Below, one piece after another: positions 42,366 through 53,835 of a stretch of DNA of 64,000 bases. The DNA comes from Closterium sp. Naga37s-1. Its lineage: Eukaryota > Streptophyta > Zygnematophyceae > Desmidiales > Closteriaceae. Position 1 is the first letter of the stretch; each line of letters starts with the position of its first letter. The stretch is taken from NCBI GenBank assembly GCA_947471745.1, contig CANJKZ010000820.1:875501-939500 (forward strand). Reading direction: 5' to 3'. The notes beneath the pieces were generated by a model. The model was not told the origin of the DNA. It made no database searches and saw only the letters and a program-made list of their open reading frames with translations. The position numbers and the translations under genes are program-made.

Positions 42366-43004
42366 CACAAGGAAGGCCAGTTTGACATGCGGCTGATGTG
42401 GCACAACATTGCATTGGCGGCAGCCAAGGTGTTTGTGAAAGGAGAGGTGTTTTGCAAATCTCCAAGCGTTTATCCTACTGAATGTATCTACTCTCCCTAA
42501 AGTCTTCTATCTAGCAACACAGGAAGGCCATCTGGACGGGCGGTTGATGGGGTACAACATTGCATTGGGGGCGACCAGGGTGTTGGTAGTGTGGTGTTTG
42601 CCAACAAGCGTTGCTCTCTCCCATAATTGCACGTTTGTGGTCTTCTGTAAGTGAAAGTTAAACCAGGTACATGCATTGATTAATTGTGAAAGGAGGTACA
42701 TGAGGCGAGAGACTGTGGTTGTCATTGTGCTCTTGAGGCGCCTCAAAGGGTTAATGCAGTATATTATAGCTATGGGGGCGACCGAGGGCGATTACACGTT
42801 TGTGTTCTTTTGCAAGAAAAGCTACATGCAGATTGTGGCTGTGATTGCGAGCGATTCATAAAAGGAGGTACATGAGGTGAGGGACTATGGTTGTGACTGT
42901 GCTCTTGAGACACCTCAAAAGGCTGATGCGGTATCACATTGCAATAGGTGCGACCATAATGCAAGTGAAGGGAGTGGCGTTCTCAATGGCATTGCTCTCC
43001 TGCG
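42366..43004 (+). pseudogene. Tandem decayed copies of one SSL exon, interrupted by element C
   Basis: Four blocks (about 42380, 42540, 42745 and 42920) each start with codons resembling R-MRY-IAIGAT and run toward VKGVAF-NG and TFVVFC, the exon that is 7529-7696 in SSL-A. All carry frameshifts or stops. Two have a CTCTTGAG/CTCAAA palindrome immediately upstream (42730-42749 and 42902-42921). The last block is cut at 43004 in mid-exon by element C and its continuation reappears at 50237. Orientation is opposite to the intact SSL genes. Confidence 0.72.
42730..42921. repeat. Two diverged TTTTGAG/CTCAAAA palindromes next to SSL pseudo-exons
   Basis: CTCTTGAGGCGCCTCAAAGG at 42730-42749 and CTCTTGAGACACCTCAAAAG at 42902-42921, each a few bases upstream of an SSL exon remnant. 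Confidence 0.75.
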
Positions 43005-43006
43005 CG

Positions 43007-43136
43007 TGTCAGAAACTAATAGGCAGGAATAAGTTCACTAGCAAGGAATGAAAGTACAATTACCTAACCCTAAAAAGGTTGTACTCTATATGGGCTACCC
43101 CACTATAGCCTGCAAACATATAAATCAGTTTTGACA
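43007..43136 (-). repeat. Element C 3' LTR
   Basis: 130 bp, TGTCAGAAACT to AGTTTTGACA; pairs with 50078-50231, which contains an extra internal duplication. Confidence 0.88.
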
Positions 43137-43419
43137 CACCCCCATAGGCAAAGTGGGGGAAAACCAGCGGTCACAAGACCAGTCAAGAGAAACAAAGGAA
43201 GCTCAGGGTGGATCACGAAGTCACCACACACAATGAGCACAAGCAAATGGCCACAAGGCCGGTCCACATGCAGAGCTATATAAAAGATAGCAAACAATAT
43301 AGTGATCACTACCTAGCAAGATTAAGCATGCAGGTATATATATAGGTCACAGTACAAGCAAAGTCAAGCAGTGAGCAAGTGAGGCAAAGCAGGCACAAGT
43401 CCCAACATAGTACAGAAAC

Positions 43420-44884
43420 GTTGATGATCACCAGGCAGAAGTGCCTTGGTGAATATATCAGCAGTGTTGGCCCGAGTGGCCACATAAGCAAGACGAAGCT
43501 GACCACGCTGCTGCAACCCTCGAGCAAGGAAGTAACGTAGAGCGATGTGCTTTGTTCTGTGCTCTAGTCTGTGCTCCTGAACAAGGCAATTGCAGCCTTG
43601 TTGTCAACGTACAGAACTAGAGGAGAACGAGGCCGCTCTCCCAAGTCGGTCAGCAGGTAGGTGAGGCAGCGTAACTCATGTGCAGCCATGGCTCCCGTGT
43701 AGATCTCAGCCTCACAACTGGAACTGAGAACAGAAGACGAGCGAGTAGACAGCCAAGAAACAGAGCCGGAGCCAAGGCTGAACGTGTAACCCTGTGACGA
43801 CCGCTGCGTAGCCAGGTCAACCCAAGAAGCGTCTGAGGGTCCAGTGAGGACAACTGGACCCCGCCCTCCAAGCACGAGCCCCATGTCCGATGTACTGCAC
43901 ACGTAATGTAGTACCCTCTTTGCAGCATCCCAGTGCACCTTTCAGTGTCTGCCAGGAGCCACTTAGCGTGCCAGAAGGCCAAGAGGGTATGCAAGGTCAG
44001 GACGAGTGCAGGTCATCAGGTACATGAGGCAGCCTACTAGCTCTGGGTACGGGCCACTCGGCTCTACGGACTCGTCCGAAGGTGGAGCTGAGAGCGAGTG
44101 ACCGGTAGCCAGAGGAGTGGACTGTGGCGAGGACCAAGTGAAGCCTAAGCGCTGAAGGACCTGCTGCACCATGTGTGACTGGGTCAGGGTGATGGTGCGC
44201 CGTGCTCTGTCCCGAGTGATCTACAAGCCAAGATAGCTGCGCAACTCACCCAGGTTTGTGTACGTGTGTCTTTTCTGCAGCTCCGACTTCACAAGGGCGA
44301 GTGCCTCAGTGGCAGCAGGCAAAAACCAAGTCGTCGATATACACGAGGATGCAGAACGGCGCCAGCGAAGTGTTGGTACGGAGAAACAGCGACGGGTCTG
44401 CAGTTGAAGGAGCAAACCCAATTGTCGCAAGTGTCGTCCTCAGTGTGTCGTGCCACTCACAAGGAGCCTGGCGGAGACCGTAGACCGGCCGTCGGAGGCT
44501 CCACTGGGTACCTGCAGGAAACGACCCTGTGAAGCCAGGTGGACGGTGCAGCCAGATCTCCTCGTGCAGGCTGCCCTGTAAGAATGTTGTGCCGAAGTCA
44601 AGAGATTGAAGCTCGTAGTCACGCTGAGCGGCAACTTGCAGCAGCACCTGAAGAGTGGTCATCTTCGGGGTAGGGGAGAAGGTCTGGAAGAAATCAACTC
44701 CCTGTCGCTGACTAAAGCCTCGTGCAATGTAACGAGCCTTGAAGACTGGCGGAGAACCCGGCGGCCGCTTCACCCTGAAAATCCACATGCCATCGACTAT
44801 GTTCGCCCCAGGGGGGGAACTTCGTCGACGTAAGTGCCTGTGGACTTCCATGAAGCCATATCTGTATCCATGGCTGTCTGCCAC
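43420..44884 (-). pseudogene. Element C RT and RNase H (frameshifted)
   Basis: 44306-44884 holds GMWIFRVKRPPGSPPVFKAR, FFQTFSPTPKMTTLQ and a YIDDLVFA catalytic motif. The frame then breaks in the codons after it. RNase H pieces follow in 43963-44172 and 43564-43938 (TGPSDASWV with a missing residue, SCEAEIYTGA, YVDNKAAIAL). At least three frame breaks. Confidence 0.88.
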
Positions 44885-47800
44885 CGAGAGGAGTACTCGC
44901 CCACGATCGCCTCAGCGTAAGAGCGCGGGGTCGGGATGTCTGGTGCATCCGGGTCGGGGCAAGCAGCATGGCCACGAGATGAGGTACAGCGGCTGCAAGA
45001 CACTTAAAGTCCTCCTGCCTGTTCTCAAGGACGTCCGTGCTAAGAACACACTCACCCCCGACGGACAGAGGACAGACAGACTCAGACTCAGCAACAAGAC
45101 TAGCAGCGTAGTCGAGACGACAAGCAGCAACAAAGTCAACAAGCTCAGCGACCAAGGCAGACGCAACAGCAGACTCAAATGAAGGGTTAGTGACAACAGT
45201 GGCTAAGAGACGCGCAACAGTAGGAGACGACAGAGGAACCAGGTCAGACTCAGAGTCCGGAACGTGCAGAAGAGCGGTCGCAGGAGGAGACGACAGAGGA
45301 ACACGCTGTGGAACAGAGGAAGGAAGAAGTGAAATGTTGTGAGTGCCTGAAACAGGAGGAGGACGCGGACGAGAACACGACAACCAGTGCGACCAGCACG
45401 AAGAGGCGAGGTAGGACGAGACGCAGGCTCACGACGCTCAGTAAGACCTCCTGTCTGCTCAGTGTAAGGAGAGGGAGCAGGCAGTGGGGAGCCTGGCTGT
45501 AACAGGAGACCAGTAGAAGACGGGAGGCTAAGAACCTGGCGAAGCGCCAAGTCAAGCGGCGGCAGAGACGACGGTGATGGTGGAGCGAAGAACAGTCGCG
45601 GATGTGCAGTACCACCAGCATCAGATCCTCCAGCACCAGCTCCTCCAGCACCAGCGCCTCCAGTACTAGTACCAGCAGCTCCAGGGCCTCCAGCTCCAAC
45701 GCCTCCAGCTTGAGAACCTCCAGCTCCCGGGTCACCAGCTCAGAGTGCCTCCAGCTCCAGAGTCCGCAACACCACCAGCTCCGACCGCTCTAGTACCTCC
45801 AGCACTCGCGTCTCCAGCCGCAGTGCCTCCAGTCCTAGCAGCGCCACTCCGAAGGCAGCAGTGCTGAGTGTACCGCTCGCGTAGCTGCTGCGGCGAGAGA
45901 GCACCTCCAGAACCTCCAGTACGAGCACCTCCAGGACTAGTAGTTCCAGCACCACCAGCACCATAGTACCGATAGCACCACCAGCTTCGACAACTCCAGT
46001 ACCTCCAGTACGAGCACCTCCAGGAGTAGCAGCTCCAGCTCCGCGGTACCTCCAGCACCAGTAGTACCTCGAGCACCAGTAGTACCTCGAGCACCTCCAG
46101 GACTGTCAGCTCCAAGGCCTCCCTCTCCAACAGCGACACTCCGAAGGCGGGTGCGCTGAGTGTACCACTCGCGCAGCTGCTGCGGTGACAGAGGCTCCCG
46201 TAGTGGAGAAGCAATACCCCTAGGCGCAGCACCCCCAGACTCAGCAACACCAGGCTCCGCACCCCCAGGCTCCGCACGCGCAGGCTCAGCACCCCCAGGC
46301 TCCGCACGCGCAGGCTCAGCACCCCCAGGCTCCACATGCTCAGGCTCAGCACCCCCAGGCTCCGCACGCTCACGCTCAGCACCCCCAGGCTCCGCATGCT
46401 CATACTCAGCACCCCCAGGCTCCGCACGCTCACGCTCAACACCCCCAGGCTCCGCACCCACAGGCTCAGCGCCCCCACGCCCCGCACGCTCAGCACCCCC
46501 AGGCCCCACAGGCTCAACACCCCCAGGCTCCGCACCCACAGGCCCCACGCCCCGCACGCTCAGCACCCCCACGCCCCACAAGCTCAGCACCCCCAGGCTC
46601 CGCACCCACAGGCTCCGCACCCACAGGCTCCGCACCCCCAGGCTCCGCACCCACAGGCTCAGCACCCGAGTCACCAGTGACCTCGTTAGGCTCAACCAAG
46701 GGGAGTGGGTCTACTTGAGACACACCTGAAGGGGCAGGACCCTGAGGGGGGAGGGGGTCTACAGGAGGGGGACCTGGAGCTAGGAAGAGCGGCGAGGGGG
46801 GGGGGGGGGGGGGGGCAGTGCGGTAGGGGAAGAGACGGTAAAAGGGAACCGACTCGTCAAACGTGACGTCCTGAGTGGACAGAACACGGAGCGAGGTGGG
46901 GTGGTAAAACTGCCAGCCAGGCGCGTCAGAGGGGAAGCCAAGGAAGACACAGGGAATGGCGCGGGAGGAGAGCTTGTCCGCGAAGGTATCGCAGACAAAG
47001 GCACGAGCGCCCCAGATCCAGAACACCGACGCATCGCCAACCTTCCCCGTCCAACGCAGTGTGGGCAAGGTCTCCGGCAAGGAGACACGGGGCCAGAGGT
47101 TGAGCTGATGCACAGCGTAGCGGACCGCAAACGGACACAGTGAATGGGGAGCAGCCACATGGATCATGGAGGTACGAGCGACCTCCATGACTAAGCCAAT
47201 GCGGCGCTCAGCAACCCCATTCTGCTGCGGGGAGGCCGGAAGCGTGAACGACTGGAGGATGCCCTCCTCTTGACAGAAGTCCCGCAAGAGGTCGAAGACG
47301 AACTCACCACCTCTGTCAGAGTGTAGACGCAGGACAGGAAGGTCCGGGTGGAACCGCTCGCGGAGCTGGAGACGGAAAGCGCGGATCCAAGGGAATAAGA
47401 CATCAAGGACTTCCCCCTTGCTGCGCAAGGGGAAGACCGTGGTGCAACGCGTGTAGTCGTCGACAACCCGCAGAAAATACCGCTCGCGGCCCTGTCCCTA
47501 GACGCGGGCTGGGCCCCACACGTCCATGTGGAGAGTCTGCAGGGGAGCCTCTGTCGAAGGGAACGAGGAGGAGTGAGGAGCGGCGCGCTGCCGCCCCTCC
47601 ATGCAGGGAAGACAGGGTGGGGCAGGCGAGCGTGGGAGGGGGGGCAGAGACCTGGGAAGACCAGAAACAAGGAGGCGGGAGTGCATGCCATGGAGGCGTG
47701 GCAGGGAGGGGTGACCAAGGCGGTGGTGCCAAAGGAGAGTCTGGTGCAAGAGGTGGCGACACAAGCAAGGGGACCCGACGTGGACACCTAACCAGACGCA
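44885..47800 (-). pseudogene. Element C integrase and repetitive linker
   Basis: Integrase catalytic contexts HSDRGGEF and NGVAERR lie in 46514-47428. The zinc region (LWHHRLGHPSLPRL) is at about 47600-47760 in another frame, interrupted by a stop near 47500. After the integrase, 46200-46680 encodes about 20 tandem AEPGG-type pentapeptides, then SPQQLREW repeats and Gly-rich sequence to about 45200. Confidence 0.85.
46200..46680. repeat. 15-bp-based repeat encoding AEPGG pentapeptides
   Basis: CAGCACCCCCAGGCTCCGCA and close variants recur in multiples of 15 bases, keeping one minus-strand frame (GGAEP). Similar but shorter arrays occupy the same linker in element A (31850-32010), element B (39240-39400) and element E (63280-63450). 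Confidence 0.9.
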
Positions 47801-49435
47801 GCTACCGACGAGAACGAGGGGAGGTGAAGAACTGACAGCGAGCCAGTCAGAACCGCCGGACACGGGAGAAAAGTGGTGGAACGAGCAACAACTGGGCCCC
47901 TTGAGGGGTCAGCCAAAGAGACTGCAACGGGTGCAGGGAGTGGTGTGACTGTGGTACTGTCGCGAAAGAAGCATCGAGAAGCACCTGAGTCAAGCGCAAA
48001 AGTGTGCAAGGCCTCAGCAAGCGCAGTACCAGAGAGAGCAGACTCACTAGCACCTAGAGCAGCAGCCTTTAACAGTCACCCTCAGCACTAACAGTCAATG
48101 CATACATGGCAGCAAGAATAGCATCATAGTCACGAGCAAAGATATCGACATCGCGCCTAAGCAGGTCAGCCCAGCGGGGGAGCTCAGTTGCATCAGGAAA
48201 CAGTGTGCGCCAGGCATCATCAAGATGGGAGAAGCAGCGGTACTCGGTGTGAAACTTTCGGCATGGCTGACCAGTGCGGGTACCTGTGCGAATGACATAC
48301 GGGCAGCGAACAGGTCCCCCAGACGCCCCACGCTGAGCATACCACTCACGAAGCTACTGGGGCGTAAGGTTCTCGCGCGGACGCTGCTGCTGCTGCTGCC
48401 TCTGGCCACCACCAAAGCCTCCCCTCTGAAAGGCTCCACCCCGACCGCCACCACTGCCGCCGCCACCGCTCCCACTGCCGCCACCACCGCCAATGCCGCC
48501 TCCACCGCCACCGCTCCCACTACCGCCGCCTCCGCCGCCTCCACTCCCACTACTACCGCTACTGCAGCTACCGAAGCCTCCACTCCCGCCACCACTCCCA
48601 CCGCCACCTCCGCCACCTCCACCACCCCCGTCGCCTCTACCACTCCTGCCTCCCTTGCCCTTGCCGCTGCGGGGCTTCCCACTAGGAGCAGAAGCAGCGC
48701 CGAACGCCTCAGCACCAAGGAAGTCATCAGCAGCAGCAGAAGCATAGGAGGGAGCAAGGGGGGAGGGGGAACACCCCTCAAAGAGGGGAGTGCGAGGAGT
48801 GCGACGAGCAGCACCTACAGCGACAATGATCTTCTCTGCTACAAGGAGGTGCTTCTCGAAGTCGTCGACAGTGAGGGCGGTAGGGTCAAGAGCGAGAAAG
48901 TGGTCCCCGACCGTACAAAGAGAGTCAGGGAGGCCGGTGACTAGGAAGTAGAGCGTGACATACATCGGGGGCGGGTCGCGGCTAAGAACTCGGCTGAGAG
49001 AGCGGCGCGGTAGCGAACGTCACTAGCGCGAAGGTGGGAGATGAGGTCCTCAACTGTGGCAAAGGAGGACAGTTCTGGGAATAGGTAGGGCAGGATAAGG
49101 CGGCTGAGAGCTGCAGTGGCAGAGGAAGAGTAGCGAGCGACTACATCGGTGTACAAGTCCTTAGCGGTCTTGTGCTGGCCGAAGTGAGCACGTTCAGCTA
49201 ACAGGAGATGGTTGCGAATAGCTAGGCGAGCAGCACCGTCACGGGTCTGCCACTGTGAACGAGTGAGGCTGTTAGCTGTGTCAGAAGGAGCTACCGAGGA
49301 GCCAGACGCGTGGTTAGACAGGGAAACGTCGTCTTTAGCATCGGTCATTAGGTACAGTTGCAGGTCATCGAGCCACGTGGCGAACTCTATCGGGCGGCCG
49401 TCAGGGTCGAACGAGAGAACGTTGAGCGTAGCCAT
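47788..49435 (-). pseudogene. Element C gag and protease start
   Basis: The start at 49435 reads MATLNVLSFDPDGRPIEFATW, then a copia gag core (SQWQTRDGAARLAIRNHL, HFGQHKTAKDLYTDVVARY, LPYLFPELSSF). A frameshift near 48960 moves reading to 48354-48965, with a long Gly/Ser-rich tract ending at TPQ, where the next expected Gln codon is TAG. The zinc-finger-like segment and the protease LDSGASRCFF follow (about 48050-48300 and 47960). Confidence 0.85.
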
Positions 49436-49440
49436 AGCTG

Positions 49441-49990
49441 CAGTGCGGGGCACGAGCAGGCAGAGGTGGCGCGCGGGCAGCAGAGACGGCGCGCGGGCAG
49501 CAGAGGCGGCGCGCGGGCAGCAGAGACGGCGCGCAGGAAGCAGAGGGGGGGGCGCGCGGGCAGCAGAGGCGGCGCGCGGGTAGGCAGAGATGGTGCGCGG
49601 GCTGGTAGAGGCAGCGCGAGCGGCGCGCGGGCCGGCAGAGGCTGCGCGCGGGCAGGTAAAGGCGGCGCGCGGGCTGCGGGGACAGTGCGCAGGCCGCGCG
49701 GGCTGCAAGCGAGCGGCGCGCGGGCCGCGCAGGCTGCAAGCGAGCGGCGCGCGAGCCGCGCGGGCTGCAAACGGGCGATGCGTGGGCCGCGCAGGCTGCA
49801 AACGGGCGGCGCGCGGGCCTGCAGGGGCAGCGCGCGGGCAGGCAGAGGCAGGGCGCGGGCCGCGTGGGCTGCAGGCGGGCGACGCGCGGGCTGCACGCAG
49901 CGGTGCAGCGTAGGGCAGGGCAGGGCGTGCGCGGGGCTGCGCAACTCAGGGCAGGGCAAAGCAGGGCGCGCGCGGGCGGCGCGACGCAGG
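49441..49990. repeat. GC-rich 20-25-bp repeats in element C leader
   Basis: Units such as GGCGCGCGGGCAGCAGAGGC recur between gag and the primer-binding site. The arrangement parallels the leader of element A but the unit is unrelated. Confidence 0.85.
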
Positions 49991-50065
49991 GCAGGGCGTG
50001 AGGTAGCACGGTAAACGCAGTGGATGGTGGGCTCGGAAAAAAAAAAACGGTCCTACGGACCTATT

Positions 50066-50231
50066 GCTCTGAAACCATGTCAAAAACTATTAGGCAGGAA
50101 TGAAAGGGTTGTACTCTATAAGGAATTTAAGTAATGAAAGGAATGAAAGTACAAGTACCTAACCCTAAAAGGGTTGTACTCTATATGGGCTACCCCACTA
50201 CAGCCTACAAACATATGAATCAGTTTTGACA
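50066..50231 (-). repeat. Element C 5' LTR with adjacent primer-binding site
   Basis: The LTR is 50078-50231. The primer-binding site TGGTTTCAGAGC (50066-50077 on the element strand) directly follows it and is one base off the usual plant copia TGGTATCAGAGC. Confidence 0.88.
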
Positions 50232-51060
50232 CAGCGATTGCATGTTCGTGGTCTTCTGTAAGACCCGATATATGCGGTGAGTGGTCGTGATTGTGAAACC
50301 AGCTACAAGCAGAGAGCGACCATGAAAGGAGCTAGATGATGCGAGCGACTATAGTTGTTACTGCGCTCTTGAGGCGCCTTAAAAGACTGATGTGGTATAA
50401 TGTTCCAATCGGGGCCACCAAGGTGCAGGTGAAGGGAGTGGAATTTGCCAATGGCATTGCTTTCTCCCGCGATCACACGTTCGTGGTGTTTTGTAAGTCC
50501 AGCTATGTGTGGTGAGTATTAGTGATTGTGATACCAGCTGCATGCAGAAAATAGCTTTGATATGAGGTACATGAGGCGAATGATTGTGGAAGGAGGTACA
50601 CGTGGTGAATTTGATTGTGAAAGAAGCTACATGTGGTGAATGTGATTGTAATTGTGAAAACTCTCATGTCGTTTCTTCACTCTCTGGTGATCAGCTTACA
50701 GTGTCTCGTGAAATGAGTTCGATGAGGCGAACGTGCTATGTTAGTCTGTTCATGACTGGTGGTGCCCTGTACTTTATGCTTCATGGCTCTTCTCTAATCT
50801 GTTTAGCAATATGAACACGCAAGAAGATTCATGGTGGCACGCTGTGCCACTTCAAGCTCCAACGCTCTCCTGATCGAGTTTCCCTATCACATTCCAACGC
50901 TGGGCCAACCTTTTATTATTTCCATGTTATTGGTTCTCTTATTGAGGGCCGTAACACTGGCAACAGTAGAATGTTCGTGAACCTACCTAGTTATCCTGTC
51001 ACGTGAGCCTCAACCCCAAGGGGAGTTTTGGATTGCAATCAACTCGAGACCCACTCTCAT
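50232..51060 (+). pseudogene. Continuation of SSL pseudogene: exon 4-like and exon 5-like remnants
   Basis: 50237-50265 completes the exon interrupted by element C. 50400-50493 reads KVQVKGVEFANGIAFSRD then HTFVVFC and ends in a GTAAGT donor, a well-kept copy of the same exon. A palindrome (50366-50385) lies just before it. 50965-51056 resembles the next SSL exon (MFVNLP-YP, then with a shift SLNPKG and INSR). The order matches the intact genes. No full gene remains. Confidence 0.75.
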
Positions 51061-51741
51061 GTTCGGTATGTACTGCAGTAGCTAGCCCCTTTAATGTCAT
51101 GCACCTCTCCTATGAGTGGGCTTTTGATGCGCCTCAAAAGGCACTTGTCCTGTGAGTGGGTACCACCTATGCATTTGCCAACAAGGCTGCTGAGTTAACC
51201 CATAAGTCAGCTAAGGAACTTAACTCTAGACACATTCTCAAAAGGGTACATATGTGCGTATCAGCAAGCCCTTTTATTAATAATGCATCCCTGGAACCGT
51301 GCACCACTATGCTTTTTGCGTTGATTAAAAACTTGTTGGAAAGCACCTCATGCTATGCAGGGCTGAACATGCACCCTATCATATACCGCATTGAGCCAGT
51401 ATTCCACACATCGATGACCCATTCCAACCACATGCCAGCTATGTGTTCCTTTTGTATGATCCATTATCGACAATTCTCACCTAATCCCCATCGGTTTACG
51501 AGAGTGCCATCGTCCCACAAAGGTCCTAACGAGTACAGGTGTGTGAATGAGACGATGGAGCTGCACACCTAGGTGTTGTTTTTCTAACCAAGTTTTCAGC
51601 ACTGACTTCCACATACGTCCTATCAAGGTGCCCCTTTTTCGCTCGACAGGCTTCAAGGTGATTGTTGAAGAGCCTCAAAAGGAGCCCCTATATCACTGGC
51701 TAGAATCTCAGCCCATGTTCTTCTACCCACTTTGTCTCCTA
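51061..51741. other. Spacer with two palindrome relatives and possible SSL traces
   Basis: Contains CTTTTGATGCGCCTCAAAAG (51121-51140) and a weaker relative at 51662-51681. A short YAFAN-like reading near 51170 may be an SSL exon trace. No intact gene. A 138-residue open frame at 51156-51572 has no recognisable family. Confidence 0.5.
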
Positions 51742-51851
51742 TGTCATAAACTGAATTGTGTGTTCATTGATGTGGGTTGGAGTACATATAGCAAACCCTA
51801 ATATTTGTACGCCCTAAGACAAGCCTCACTACAGGCTACATTATTTGACAC
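51742..51851 (-). repeat. Element D probable 3' LTR
   Basis: The end at TTTGACA followed by ACACCCCCATAGCC matches the other copia elements. The start at TGTCATAAACTG is chosen by analogy; no partner LTR is in the window. Confidence 0.6.
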
Positions 51852-51998
51852 ACCCCCATAGCCTAAGTGAGGGGTTTCCAGCAAAGACAAAAGAGTACGG
51901 TCACAAGACCAGTCACAAACAAACAAAGCTCAGGGTGGATCACAACGTCACCACACATTCCGAGCGCAAGCAAAGGGCCACAAGGCTAGTTCAAGAGT

Positions 51999-53796
51999 TC
52001 ACAGATATATGAGTAATGAGTGCAAGACAACAAGCAACGAATATGCAAGACGAGAACCAGAGTCAACGAGACCTAACTGCACACAACATCTGTGGTGGTC
52101 ACAAGGCGGAAGCGTCTTGGTGAAGATGTCGGCAGTGTTGGCCTCGGACTCCACAAAGTCCAAGCGAGCTTGTCCACGCCTCTGCAACTCTCGCAGAAGA
52201 AAGTAACTGACGTTGATGTGCTTCACTCTGCTCTCCAATCGCGGCTCCCAACAGAGAAGAATCGCTGCCTTGTTATCAGTGCACAAGGTCAGTGTTGAGC
52301 TTGGCCGCTCACCAAGGTCTGTGAGCAAGAAAGTCAACCAACGCATCTCCTGTGCAGCAATGGCTCCAGCGTAGATCTTAGCCTCAGCGGTGGAGGTCGA
52401 GACCAAGGAGGAGCGCGTGGACCTCCACAAAATAGCTCCAGAGCCTAGGCTGAAACATTAACACTGTGTAGACCTGTGGGTCTCGGCGTCGTCAGCGTAA
52501 GAAGAGTCACAGTGACTAGTAAGGACGACTGGCTGTGTCCCTCCAAGTACCAACCCCATGCCTGATGTCGTCGCTAGATACTTCGCCACCCTCACAGCAG
52601 TAGTCCAGTGAACAGGACGGTGTCTCCTTGGCGCAACAAAGCGAGCAAGGATGCTGAGAGGGTAGGCCAGGTCCGGGCGAGTACAAGTCATCAGGTACAT
52701 GAGGCAGCCCACAAGCTCTGCATAGGGACCACAAGGCTCAAACGGCTCGTCAGGAAAAGGACCAGTGAGTCTGTGGTCAACAGCAAGAGGTGTGCTCTAT
52801 ACTGTGGAGTGCTGAAGCTCGAGCCGCTGAAGGACCTGCTGCACCATGTGTGACTGTGAGAGTGTAATGGTGCGAACGGCTCTGTCCCTGGTGATCTGCA
52901 GGCCAAGGTAGTGGCGCAGCTCACCAAGGTCAGTGCAAGTGTGTCTCTTCTGAAGTTCACGCTTCACGTCAGCCAAAGCAACCCTGTAAGCAGTGGCGAA
53001 AACCATGTCGTCGACGTAGACTAGTACAAAGAATGGTGTAAAGCCACGATGAACAAACAGCGACGGGTCGGCAGAAGACGGCTGGAAACCGAGGTCAGAC
53101 AGGGTAGAACGAAGGGTGTCGTGCCACTCACGAGGAGCCTGACGGAAACCGTAGACCGGTCGCCTCGGCCTCCATTGGGTCCCAGGAGGGAAGGTGCCCG
53201 TGAAGGCAGAGGGACGACGCAACCAGACCTCTTCGTGTAGGCTACCCTGAAGGAACGCAGTGGAGAATTCGAGAGAGTGTAGCTCGTAGTCTCTCTGTGC
53301 TGCTACGTTCAGTAACACCCAAAGAGTGGTCATCTTTGGGGTAGGCGCGAAAGATCCACATAGCGCGCCTACCCTCGCGCTGAAAGAAGTCAACTCCCTC
53401 GCGCCGACTGAAACCTCTGGCCACGTAGCGCGCCTTGAAGACTGGAGGAGATCCCGGTGGCCGCTTCACCCTGAAGATCCACATGTCGTCGACTACGTTC
53501 GCCCCAGGGGGGGGAACCTTGTCGACGTAAGTGCCTGTGGATGTGTAGGAGGCCATCTCTGAGTCCATGGCAGCTCTCCACTGAGAGGCCCAAGGCCCTG
53601 ACACTGCCTCAGCGTAAGTGCGAGGAGTCGGTATGTCAAGGGCGTCGGGGTCTCCCTCAGGAGCGAGCAGCATGGCACAGAGATGAGGGGAAGCGGCTGC
53701 CAGGAACTCTAGCTCAAAATGCCTGTCCTCTAGGGCGTCACAGCCAAGGGCAGACTCACCCCCGACGGCCAGAGGACTGGTAGGAAGAGCAGCCAC
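51999..53796 (-). pseudogene. Element D RT and RNase H (several frame breaks)
   Basis: RNase H in 51999-52430 (STAEAKIYAGAIAAQEMRW, CTDNKAAILL) and RT in 52797-53393 (LEFSTAFLQGSLHEEVWL, PVYGFRQAPREWHD, YVDDMVFAT). The RT N-terminus is in 53242-53796 (MWIFRVKRPPGSPPVF, RGFSRREGVDFFQ). Near 53350 a short stretch of the MWIFR region is repeated out of place, splitting the FFQ and TFSPTPK motifs. Confidence 0.87.
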
Positions 53797-53835
53797 AAAA
53801 CTGGTGGCGTAGTCAAGGCGGCGAGTAGAGGCAAA

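Larger units (their letters stand above)
43005..50231 (-). mobile_element. Element C: full-length old Ty1/copia element inside an SSL pseudo-exon
   Basis: Minus-strand copia element of about 7.2 kb. The LTRs (43007-43136 and 50078-50231) start TGTCA and end TTTTGACA, differ in length and have many differences, so the insertion is older than element A. The primer-binding site is at 50066-50077. A degenerate 5-base target duplication (CTGCG at 43000-43004, CAGCG at 50232-50236) and the continuing SSL exon on both sides mark the insertion point. Confidence 0.9.
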
